Assembly: GCA_902762505.1 (NCBI GenBank)
Contig: CACWOQ010000008.1
Coordinates: forward strand, 1-51,263
DNA: 51,263 bases
Reading direction: 5' to 3'
Origin: an uncultured Ruminococcus sp.
GTDB lineage: Bacteria > Bacillota > Clostridia > Oscillospirales > CAG-272
Part shown: one piece after another, positions 24,684-32,754 of the stretch
Layout: each line of letters begins with the position of its first letter
How positions within the stretch are numbered: position 1 is the stretch's first letter
Made by a program: the position numbers and the translations under genes
The notes under the pieces: model-generated
Told to the model about the DNA's origin: nothing
Databases searched by the model: none
What the model saw: the letters and a program-made list of their open reading frames with translations, nothing else

Positions 24684-26966
24684 ATGAAAAGATCGACGGC
24701 GTTAATTCTGATATTTGCTTTTATCCTTTCGGCTCTGTGCGGCTGCACGGGACATACCGACGAAACCGTGACCCTGCCGGAAACCGTCACCGCACAGGTC
24801 ACGGATCCCGAAAGCGCGGAAACGACGGACACGTCCGATGAGCCGACCGACGAGCCGGTCGAAAAGACGGTCCGCATAGGCGGCGTGCCCCTGTCCGAAT
24901 TCTGTATCGTAACCGCGGCGGACGACGCGAACGGTGTGAAAAACACCGCCGCCGACCTGCAGAGGCTAATAAAGTTCGCCGAAGGATACGAGCTTCCGCT
25001 TGCCGATTACGGCGAGCAGGACAGACCGGCCATTATCCTCGGCTCCGCGGCGTCGAACAGCAAGAAGCTCGCCGAAGCGCTGAACGACGTGCGCGACGAC
25101 GGCTACGCCATGTGCCAGGACGGAAACGACCTTTATATTTCCGGTGTTATCAACCGCGGCACGGCTAACGGCGTTTACGATTTTCTGCAGGATCACCTTG
25201 GCGTCAGATTCTATTCCGAGACGTTCACGTACGTCAAAAAGGAGTACGTGAAGGACGTGGAAAAGGATCAGCTGACGGTGTTCAACCCCGTTTTCCCGGG
25301 CAGATACAACTGGTCGCGCAATTCAGAAACGAAGGTCTGCCGTTTTACGAACAGAACGAAGAGCACGAGTATAAAATACGCGGGCTCGCACAACCTCGGC
25401 ACGCTTTCGAAAACGTCCGACGGAGTCGGCGCCCAGCCGTGTCTTTCAAACGAAAACGTTCTGAGCCGCGTTTTTGACAGTCTCTGCGCTCAGATCGAAA
25501 AGAATCCGTCAAAGACGCTGTTCCATATAAACCAGAACGACGGCGGCAGATTCTGCACCTGCGCGGAGTGCAAAGCCAAAAACGAGGCTGCAGGCGGCAC
25601 GGCGATGGGCTCGCTTCTCGTGTTCATAAACGAGATAGCGAGGCGCGTCAGGGATAAGTACCCCGACCGCGATATAGATATAATGACGTACGCGTACAAA
25701 GAGACGACGATCGCGCCGGATCCCTCGTTCGTCACCCCGGAGGACAACGTGGTCATCGTTCTTTGCATGATGGACGGCGCGTGCTTCAACCACGCGTATA
25801 ACGACCCTTCGTGCGAGCATAACAGCGAAACGTATAAGAATATGCAGGCGTGGTCGCGTATATGCAAAAAATTCGCGATATACGACTATTCGTACAACCA
25901 TTCCTCTTACGTCGCGTCCGTAGGACCGGACATAAACGTCATGTGGGACAATTTTCAGACGTTCAAAGAGCTCGGCTGCACCGGACTTCTGTTCGAAGGT
26001 GAGCATCTTACCGAGACCGGTGAATTCTGCGAGCTGAGAAACTATCTGATAAACAGACTGATGTGGACGCCCGACGTCAGCCGCGAGCAGTTCATAAAAT
26101 GGAGAGACGAATTCCTTGCCGATTACTACGGCGAGGCGGCTCCGTATATTCTGCAGTACATAGAGCTTTTGAACGATACCTCGCGCCGCCCGGGACTTAC
26201 GGAATGGAACGGACACACGTCCGTCTACACGGATATGAAGGTGTTCTACGCGCCGAAGGTGGACGGAGTCAAGGATTACACGGTCATAAACGAATGTTAC
26301 AGACTGTGGGACGCGGTCTTCTCATGCAGTCTTGACGATGAACAGCTCGCGCACGCGGAAAAATCGTCGATACATTTTTACAGCTTCATGACCTCGCTTG
26401 CGCAGAAAGCCTCGCAGAAAAGAGAAGCGTCGGCGCTGTTTCAGGCGCTGTCCGACAAATATACGAAAAATCAGGATTCGAGCCTTACGCCGAAGGGCGT
26501 GACGGAGGGCTTTTCCGCCGACGTGCCGTCTGAAGGGATCGTTTACAGACTTGCGCCCGACGGTACGCTTTACGTGTCCGACGTCGGAGATTTCAGAGCC
26601 GGAATGCTTGTGATCCCGTCCTCACATGACGGAAAAACCGTCCCGACGGTCGGTGAGTGCGCGTTTTCACGCGCCGGAAGCGTCGTTGAAGCACATATTG
26701 CCGAGGGCGTCAAAAAGCTCGGCACCTATTGCTTCCGCGGCTGTCCGAATCTCACCGCCGTATACCTTCCGGCGAGCCTTGAAGTGCTCGGATACGGCTC
26801 GCTCGGCGTGAACGGCAAGGAGGAGTTCGACTGTCCGTCGCTCAAAGACGTTTATTACGGCGGCACGGTGAGCGAATGGGAGTCGCTTTACGGCGCGTTC
26901 AACGCCGCGTGGAAAACGGTCAGGGACGCGACGGTCCACTGCGCCGACGGCGATATTTCGCTCTGA
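24684..26966 (+). CDS. DUF4838 lipoprotein with C-terminal LRR (BspA-like) tail
   Basis: 760 residues. Signal peptide with lipobox SALC (Cys18 or the next Cys). After a Thr/Glu/Asp linker, residues about 65-190 resemble the N-terminal beta/alpha domain of alpha-glucuronidase and hexosaminidase families (VYDFLQDHLGVRFY). DUF4838 follows: NQNDGGRFCTCAEC with a Cys-x-Cys-x2-Cys motif, DIDIMTYAYK, WDNFQTF and WTPDVSREQFIKWRDEFLADYYG. The last 130 residues contain BspA-type LRR repeats (IPSSHDGKTVPTVGECAF, LPASLEVLGYG). DUF4838 proteins are predicted surface glycosidases or glycan binders; no activity is proven. First of three tandem paralogues. Confidence 0.85.
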   Translation: MKRSTALILIFAFILSALCGCTGHTDETVTLPETVTAQVTDPESAETTDTSDEPTDEPVEKTVRIGGVPLSEFCIVTAADDANGVKNTAADLQRLIKFAEGYELPLADYGEQDRPAIILGSAASNSKKLAEALNDVRDDGYAMCQDGNDLYISGVINRGTANGVYDFLQDHLGVRFYSETFTYVKKEYVKDVEKDQLTVFNPVFPGRYNWSRNSETKVCRFTNRTKSTSIKYAGSHNLGTLSKTSDGVGAQPCLSNENVLSRVFDSLCAQIEKNPSKTLFHINQNDGGRFCTCAECKAKNEAAGGTAMGSLLVFINEIARRVRDKYPDRDIDIMTYAYKETTIAPDPSFVTPEDNVVIVLCMMDGACFNHAYNDPSCEHNSETYKNMQAWSRICKKFAIYDYSYNHSSYVASVGPDINVMWDNFQTFKELGCTGLLFEGEHLTETGEFCELRNYLINRLMWTPDVSREQFIKWRDEFLADYYGEAAPYILQYIELLNDTSRRPGLTEWNGHTSVYTDMKVFYAPKVDGVKDYTVINECYRLWDAVFSCSLDDEQLAHAEKSSIHFYSFMTSLAQKASQKREASALFQALSDKYTKNQDSSLTPKGVTEGFSADVPSEGIVYRLAPDGTLYVSDVGDFRAGMLVIPSSHDGKTVPTVGECAFSRAGSVVEAHIAEGVKKLGTYCFRGCPNLTAVYLPASLEVLGYGSLGVNGKEEFDCPSLKDVYYGGTVSEWESLYGAFNAAWKTVRDATVHCADGDISL

Positions 26967-27012
26967 ACCGGCGCGTCTTAAAAATGTCAAGATTATCTGT
27001 AAGTTTTATCTA

Positions 27013-27042
27013 TTGAAATGATCCCTTCGCGTGTGGTATACT
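27013..27042 (+). promoter_or_regulatory. Probable SigA-type promoter, second DUF4838 gene
   Basis: TTGAAA (27013-27018), 18 nt, TATACT (27037-27042), about 48 nt before the ATG. It suggests the second and third paralogues are transcribed separately from the first. Confidence 0.6.
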
Positions 27043-27090
27043 GATAATACGGCAAAGCCAGCCTGACGAAATAATGAAAGGACGGATAAC

Positions 27091-29349
27091 ATGAAAAGAT
27101 CGGTCGCTATTATTCTTGCTTTGATAATGACAGCAGCGGTTTTCGCGGGGTGCGACGGCTCCGACGTGACGACGGACAGCGTTACGGCGGAGATGACCGG
27201 ACCTGACACGGAAACGGACGTACCGGAGGCAAAACCGGCGGGACTTATAAACGTCGGAGGCGCTCCGATATCGGAATTCACCGTTGTCGTGCCGGACGAA
27301 GCCGGTTCGAGACTCGCTGCCGCGGCGGATGATCTTGTCAGACTCGTAAAGCTTGCGGCGGGATGCACTCTTCCGACGGCGTCCTCACCCGTAAAGGACG
27401 GTCACTCGATAATACTCGGCACGACTCCCGCCGATACCGATAACGTCAGATCCGCGCGTGCGGAGGTCAAAAACGACGGTTACGCGCTGCTGCAGGAGGG
27501 AGGAAATCTATATATAACCGGAATATCCGAGGCGGGCACCGCGAACGGCGTCTACGATTTCCTTCAGAATTACCTCGGGCTGCGCTTCTACTCCGGTACG
27601 TTCACGTTCGTCCGTGAGGACGGCGCAAAGGACGTCGCCGAAGGAGAACGCGTCGTATTCAATCCCACGTTTCTTTACAGAAACGACTACGGCGCGGAAG
27701 TGCTGATGAATATAAACAATTTCCTCATACGCACGAAGGGCTACGGACCGATGCCCGGCGGCGTCGGCGGACCTCACAATCTCGGATCGAGATCCGGCAA
27801 GGGCGGCGCGACCGATCCTCAGCCGTGCTTTTCCGATCCCGAGGTTTATGAAACGGTCCTGAAAAGCGTTTACAAAAACATAAAAGAGGACACGACGGGT
27901 CCTCAGGTCATAAACGTCTGTCAGAACGACAACAATACTTACTGCAAGTGCGAGCAGTGCGCCGCGAAGGACGAGGCGGCGGGCTCACATATGGGCGCTC
28001 AGCTGATGTTCATCAACAATATAGCGCGCGACGTAAAAGAAAAATATCCGGATCTTGAAATATATATCCTCACGCTCGCTTATCAGTATTCGGAGGACGT
28101 TCCGGATCCTTCGGTCGTCAAGCCGGAGGACAACGTCATAATAGAGCTTTGCCTCATAAACGCGTGCTTCACCCACCCGTTCGACGATCCGGAATGTTCA
28201 ACCAACGTGAAATCATATAAAAATATCGAAGGCTGGTCGAAGGTATGCGATAAGCTGTATATCTGGGATTACGCCGTCTGCGATTCGTCCCAGAACCATC
28301 CCGGTCCGAATCTCGACGTTCTGTGGGACAATATGCAGTGCTTCAAAAACAACCACGTTATCGGACAGTTCCAGAACAGCTTCGGCTATGAGACGGGAGA
28401 GTTCGGCGAGCTCCGCCAGTATCTGATCGGACGTCTTCTGTGGGATCCCGGCATGAGCAGGGAACAGTTCAATAAGCTGCGCGCGGAATTCATGGAGGAT
28501 TATTACGGAGCGGCGGCGCCGTATATCTCCGAATACATAGATCTGATGAACGCGAATTCACGCAAGACGGGCATCACCGCGTGGAACGGACACACGGCTA
28601 TCTGGACCGACGACAAGGTCTTCTATACGCCGCAGATCGACGGCAAGAAGAGCTACGAGACGATTAACAAATGCTCCGAGCTGTGGGAGAAGGCTCTGGC
28701 ATGCACGCTTGACGACGTGACGTTTTCGCACGTTGAAAAATCTTCGCTTCACTTCCGTGAATGGGAATCCAAATACGCGGAGGTCCGCAAGGTCAAACGC
28801 ACCGCGGGCGAAGTGTATAAGCATCTTTGCGATAAATACACGTACGACTACGACGAAAGCCTGCCGGATATAGGACCGGTCGAAGGATTCTCGACCGAGA
28901 TCCCGTCGGAGGGACTGCAATTCAGGTCGTACGGCGACGGGACGGCGTACGTTTCCGATATCGGCGATTTCCGCGCCGGTATGCTCGTTATACCGACCGA
29001 GCACGACGGTGAAAAGGTAACTGCCGTGGGCCAGAGCGCCCTCAGACGCGGAACGAACATAATCGAGGTACACGTTCCGGAGGGCATAGAAAAGATAGGG
29101 ACGTACGCTTTCGCGTCGTGCGCGAATATGAAAGCGATATATCTGCCGTCAACGCTTGAAACTCTCGGCTACGGCGCGCTCGAGGTGTTCAGCTCCGGTC
29201 ATTACGGAAATCCCGAGCTTAAGGACATCTATTACGCCGGAACGAAAGAAAAATGGAATCTTATCTACGAAGAAAATAACGGTATAATCAACACGTTGAG
29301 AGAATGCACCGTCCATTGCACGGACGGCGACGTGGGGTACGAAAAATGA
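27091..29349 (+). CDS. DUF4838 lipoprotein with LRR tail, second paralogue
   Basis: 752 residues, same domain order as its neighbours. Lipobox VFAGC (Cys20). The Cys motif reads CQNDNNTYCKCEQC; the His/Asn-rich PHNLGSRSGKGG insertion and the aromatic WDYAVCDSSQN differ from the first copy but resemble the third. WDPGMSREQFNKLRAEFMEDYYG and the LRR tail (IPTEHDGEKVTAVGQSAL, LPSTLETLGYG) are conserved. GAAAGGA precedes the ATG. The stop overlaps the start of the third copy (ATGA), so the two should be made in a fixed ratio. Confidence 0.85.
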   Translation: MKRSVAIILALIMTAAVFAGCDGSDVTTDSVTAEMTGPDTETDVPEAKPAGLINVGGAPISEFTVVVPDEAGSRLAAAADDLVRLVKLAAGCTLPTASSPVKDGHSIILGTTPADTDNVRSARAEVKNDGYALLQEGGNLYITGISEAGTANGVYDFLQNYLGLRFYSGTFTFVREDGAKDVAEGERVVFNPTFLYRNDYGAEVLMNINNFLIRTKGYGPMPGGVGGPHNLGSRSGKGGATDPQPCFSDPEVYETVLKSVYKNIKEDTTGPQVINVCQNDNNTYCKCEQCAAKDEAAGSHMGAQLMFINNIARDVKEKYPDLEIYILTLAYQYSEDVPDPSVVKPEDNVIIELCLINACFTHPFDDPECSTNVKSYKNIEGWSKVCDKLYIWDYAVCDSSQNHPGPNLDVLWDNMQCFKNNHVIGQFQNSFGYETGEFGELRQYLIGRLLWDPGMSREQFNKLRAEFMEDYYGAAAPYISEYIDLMNANSRKTGITAWNGHTAIWTDDKVFYTPQIDGKKSYETINKCSELWEKALACTLDDVTFSHVEKSSLHFREWESKYAEVRKVKRTAGEVYKHLCDKYTYDYDESLPDIGPVEGFSTEIPSEGLQFRSYGDGTAYVSDIGDFRAGMLVIPTEHDGEKVTAVGQSALRRGTNIIEVHVPEGIEKIGTYAFASCANMKAIYLPSTLETLGYGALEVFSSGHYGNPELKDIYYAGTKEKWNLIYEENNGIINTLRECTVHCTDGDVGYEK

Positions 29350-31583
29350 AAAGAACCATCGCTCTGATACTTGCCGCGATTACATCAGTCTCGCTTCTTG
29401 CATCGTGCAAAAACGGCGACGTGACGGATACGGAAACTACGGTCCCCGTGGATTCCGAAACGGAACCGTACCAACCGGATGATCCCGGTTTTACGGTAGC
29501 CGGCAATCCGATCGAAGAATACGATATAGTTATCCCGGAGGAGGCTGAAAAGGTCGTTCTGTCCGGCGCCTCCGATATGGCGGAGCTCATTCTGAAAGCG
29601 ACCGATCACAAGCCGCAGATACGCACGGAAAAAAGCGGGCATTCCATAATCCTCGACGTGACGGCGTACGATACGGACGAGGTAAAAGCGGCGCGTGCCG
29701 AGGTCGGCGCCGACGGATACGCGATGCTTGAACAAAACGGGGATCTGTATATCACCGGCGCAATACCCCTGGGCACGAGAAACGGCGTATACGACTTTTT
29801 GCAGAATCACCTCGGTCTGCGGTTCTACTGCGGATCGTTCACGGCGGTGCGCAAAGACGGTATACACAACATTGAAGCCGGTCACAGAACGGTATATACG
29901 CCCGTTTTCCTGTACAGGAACAACTACTGTACGGAAGTCATGATGAACGTAAACAACTACGCCGCGCGTACGATGGGCTCCGGCACCATGTCCGGCGGCA
30001 TAGGCGGACCGCACAACCTCGGACCGAGATCCGGCAAGGGCGACGTTTACGGAAGACAGCCGTGTCTGTCCGACCCCGAAGTCTACGACGCCGTGCTTCA
30101 AAGCGTGTTCAAGGATATAGACAACAGAACGGGAGACCTTATAATAAACGTCTGTCAGAACGACGGAGCGGGCTTCTGCCGCTGTGATAAATGCACCGAA
30201 AAATACGAGGCGGCGGGCAGGACGGATATGGGACCGCTTCTGCTTTTCATAAACGATATAGCGGACGCGGTCAAGGAGAAGTATCCGGACAGAGACATAA
30301 ACATCCTGACGCTCGCATATCAGGATTCCACGGTCTGCCCGGATCCAGAATACGTCAAACCGCGCGATAACGTTATAATACAGCTTTGCATGATGAACAG
30401 CACGTGCTTCGCCCACGCGTTCAACGATCCCGAATGCGAGATCAACCGGGTGACGTATGACAACATCAGAAAGTGGTCCGACGTCTGCCGCAAGCTTTAC
30501 GTCTGGGATTACTGCTACAACCACGCCTCGTACGAGGCGTCTGTCGGTCCTGATCTTGACGTTCTGTGGGACAATATGCAGATGTTCCGCGACTGTCATT
30601 TCATCGGTCAGTTCCAGCAGAGCTCCGGCGTTGAGACGGGAGAGTTCGTGGAGCTGCGCTCGTATCTTATAGGCAGGCTTATGTGGAATCCGAATATCAC
30701 CCGTGAAGAGTACGTGACCATGTACGACGAATTCATGGAGGATTACTACGGAGACGCGGCGCCGTATATAAAGGAATACATCGATCTGTTGAACGAAAGC
30801 TCGAGAAGACCCGGTCTTACGGACTGGAACGGCCATACGTCGGTCTATACCGATATGAGCGTGTTCTTCGTGCCGAGAGTCGATAAAAAGCAGGATACGA
30901 CCGTGATCGACCGGTGCAGAGAGCTTTGGGATAAAGCCCTGTCGTGCACGCTTGACGACGTGACCTTCGCGCACGTTGAAAAGTCGTCGATAACCTTCAT
31001 GAACGCGCTGTCGCTATACGCGGGCGAAAGATCGGTCAAGAAAAAAGCGTCAAACACGTACAAAGCGCTCTGTGACAAGTACACGTACGACTGGGACGGC
31101 AAGCTTCCCGACGCGGGACCGACGGAGGGCTTCAGCACCACCGTCCCTTCCGAGGGGCTTGAATTCAGAACGTACGAAAACGGAGAATGCTACGTTTCTG
31201 ACGCCGGGGACTTCCGCGCGGGCATGCTCGTGATCCCGACCTCGCACGAAGGCGCCGCCGTCACCTCCGTCGGTCAGAGCGCGTTCTCACGCTGCGACTA
31301 CATAGTTGAGCTGCACGTGCCCGAGGGGATAAGATATATCGGCAAATTCGCGTTCCGCAACTGCGTGAATATGCAGAGCGTATATCTGCCGGAGTCGCTC
31401 GAAACGCTTGAATACGCGGCGCTCGGAATAACCGGGAACGCGTATTACGAGAATACGGCGATGAAGGATATATACTACGCCGGCACGTCCGAGCGCTGGG
31501 AAGCGCTTTTCAACGCGTATAACGGCGCTTCGGTACTCAAAAACGTGACCGTTCATTGCAGCGACAAAGACGTAGAACTGTAA
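29346..31583 (+). CDS. DUF4838 lipoprotein with LRR tail, third paralogue
   Basis: 745 residues from ATG 29346, which overlaps the previous stop and begins a proper lipoprotein signal (MKRTIALIL to lipobox LLASC); an upstream in-frame ATG at 29304 would bury the signal and is rejected. Domains match the other copies: CQNDGAGFCRCDKC, WDYCYNHASYEASVGPD, WNPNITREEYVTMYDEFMED, then LRR repeats (IPTSHEGAAVTSVGQSAF, LPESLETLEYA). It shares the YNHxSYxASVGPD element with copy one and the PHNLGPRSGKG element with copy two, so it may be the link between them or show gene conversion. Confidence 0.85.
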   Translation: MKRTIALILAAITSVSLLASCKNGDVTDTETTVPVDSETEPYQPDDPGFTVAGNPIEEYDIVIPEEAEKVVLSGASDMAELILKATDHKPQIRTEKSGHSIILDVTAYDTDEVKAARAEVGADGYAMLEQNGDLYITGAIPLGTRNGVYDFLQNHLGLRFYCGSFTAVRKDGIHNIEAGHRTVYTPVFLYRNNYCTEVMMNVNNYAARTMGSGTMSGGIGGPHNLGPRSGKGDVYGRQPCLSDPEVYDAVLQSVFKDIDNRTGDLIINVCQNDGAGFCRCDKCTEKYEAAGRTDMGPLLLFINDIADAVKEKYPDRDINILTLAYQDSTVCPDPEYVKPRDNVIIQLCMMNSTCFAHAFNDPECEINRVTYDNIRKWSDVCRKLYVWDYCYNHASYEASVGPDLDVLWDNMQMFRDCHFIGQFQQSSGVETGEFVELRSYLIGRLMWNPNITREEYVTMYDEFMEDYYGDAAPYIKEYIDLLNESSRRPGLTDWNGHTSVYTDMSVFFVPRVDKKQDTTVIDRCRELWDKALSCTLDDVTFAHVEKSSITFMNALSLYAGERSVKKKASNTYKALCDKYTYDWDGKLPDAGPTEGFSTTVPSEGLEFRTYENGECYVSDAGDFRAGMLVIPTSHEGAAVTSVGQSAFSRCDYIVELHVPEGIRYIGKFAFRNCVNMQSVYLPESLETLEYAALGITGNAYYENTAMKDIYYAGTSERWEALFNAYNGASVLKNVTVHCSDKDVEL

Positions 31584-31594
31584 AAAAGAATCCG

Positions 31595-31623
31595 GCGGAG
31601 ACGCAAAAAGCGTCTCCGCTTTT
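31595..31623 (+). terminator. Intrinsic terminator after the DUF4838 genes
   Basis: GCGGAGACGC (31595-31604), AAAAA loop, GCGTCTCCGC (31610-31619), then TTTT. A 10-bp perfect stem 12 nt past the stop codon. Confidence 0.85.
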
Positions 31624-31642
31624 CCAATTCACACAACAACTC

Positions 31643-31671
31643 TTGACTTATTGAAAAAAATATGATATATT
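31643..31671 (+). promoter_or_regulatory. SigA-type promoter for the barnase/barstar operon
   Basis: TTGACT (31643-31648), 17 nt, TATATT (31666-31671), 41 nt before the ATG of the RNase lipoprotein. Confidence 0.75.
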
Positions 31672-31712
31672 ATACAAAAATACAGGGCGCGACCCTACTG
31701 TAAAGGAAAAAG

Positions 31713-32402
31713 ATGAAAAGAATAATCACAAGGTCCGCGGCGCTGCTGCTTTGCCTGCTGATGATATTCACCGCGGCGGCGTGCGCGAAAAGATACGAGC
31801 CCGCAAAGCCCGAGACGGAGTATACCGGGCTTGAGATAATAACCGCCTCACCGGAAACGACTGGCGCGGAGACAACGGCGGCAGTCCCGGAGACGGAGCC
31901 CGATACGGCGTCGCCGCCGGATACGGAAGAACCGGAAACGACGTCGCCCGAAACGACTAATCCGGAGACTACGAAGCCCGAAACCACTGTCCCGGAGACT
32001 ACCAAGCCCGAGACTACCAAGCCCGAGACGACGGTACCGGAGACGGAGGCGCCGAAGATAGACGAAAACGGCACCTACACTTCAAAGGACGACGTTGCGC
32101 TTTACATCCACACCTACGGCAAACTGCCGAAAAACTTTATAACGAAAGCCAAGGCTCAGGCCGCCGGCTGGGACGGCGGCGGACTTGACAGCGTCAAATC
32201 GCTTTACGGCAAGTGCATCGGCGGCGACACGTTCGGCAACTATGAAAAGCATCTGCCGACGAAGAGCGGCCGCAAATACTACGAGTGCGATATAGACACG
32301 CTCCACGCGAAGGCGCGCGGGGTGAAGCGTATAGTTTTCTCAAACGACGGACTCATCTACTACACGGACGACCATTACCAGTCGTTTACGAGACTTTATT
32401 GA
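31713..32402 (+). CDS. Lipoprotein with C-terminal barnase-family ribonuclease domain
   Basis: 229 residues. The signal peptide ends in a lipobox (AAAC, about Cys22); a linker with seven ETTxP repeats (about residues 75-115) leads to a barnase domain in the last 108 residues. It aligns with barnase throughout: DVALYIHTYGKLPKNFITK, AQAAGW, GGDTFGNYEKHLPTKSGRKYYECDI, RIVFSNDGLIYYTDDHYQSFTRLY (read as separate blocks). The catalytic Glu (YECDI), the two Arg of the 83/87 pair (ARGVKR) and the His of DDHYQ are all present, so it should be an active guanyl-preferring RNase. Secreted barnase is known; a membrane-anchored one is unusual. Its stop lies 7 nt before the barstar start. Confidence 0.88.
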   Translation: MKRIITRSAALLLCLLMIFTAAACAKRYEPAKPETEYTGLEIITASPETTGAETTAAVPETEPDTASPPDTEEPETTSPETTNPETTKPETTVPETTKPETTKPETTVPETEAPKIDENGTYTSKDDVALYIHTYGKLPKNFITKAKAQAAGWDGGGLDSVKSLYGKCIGGDTFGNYEKHLPTKSGRKYYECDIDTLHAKARGVKRIVFSNDGLIYYTDDHYQSFTRLY

Positions 32403-32409
32403 GGTGCAT

Positions 32410-32688
32410 ATGTTCGGAGTAAGAAAAATCGAGGTGGACGCGTCGTCGTTCACGGATAAAAAAGCCCTTCACGCCGCTATGAGAGCGGCGATCGGCTCCG
32501 ACGATTACGTCGGAAGCAATCTCGACGCGATGAACGACGTTCTGACGTCGATATGCAGAAAAACGCGGATCACCGTAAAGAACTTCGCAAAAGCCGAGGA
32601 ACAGCTCGAGGACTACGCGTCGGCGTTCGCCGCCGCGCTCGCGTCGGCAGCGTCGTCAAATCCTTATCTTACGGTCGTATTCGACTGA
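32410..32688 (+). CDS. Barstar-family ribonuclease inhibitor
   Basis: 92 residues, acidic, no signal peptide, hence cytoplasmic. The YVGSNLDAMNDVLT segment matches barstar YYGENLDALWDCLT, the inhibitory helix that inserts its Asp into the barnase active site; the flanking strands (KIEVDASSFTDK, TRITVKNF, PYLTVVFD) also fit. ATG 32410 is chosen over GTG 32404 because GAGGTG at 32401-32406 is the ribosome site. It should protect the producer from RNase that misfolds or stays in the cytoplasm, as in the barnase/barstar system of Bacillus. Confidence 0.88.
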   Translation: MFGVRKIEVDASSFTDKKALHAAMRAAIGSDDYVGSNLDAMNDVLTSICRKTRITVKNFAKAEEQLEDYASAFAAALASAASSNPYLTVVFD

Positions 32689-32754
32689 ACACACGGTCAC
32701 GGCAATCCTTTTTGAACATATAAAAGATAATTTCGATGAAAGGCGGTCACGGAC

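Noticed and set aside
29385..30974. 529-residue open frame on the minus strand
   Set aside because: It is a mirror of the third DUF4838 gene, without ribosome site or recognisable family. Strong codon bias of the real gene leaves the antisense frame open. The same applies to other long antisense frames such as 35336-36442, 23358-24368 and 43630-44175.
24684..31583. Naming the three lipoproteins alpha-glucuronidases
   Set aside because: Only the N-terminal domain resembles that family; the catalytic barrel is DUF4838 with no proven activity.
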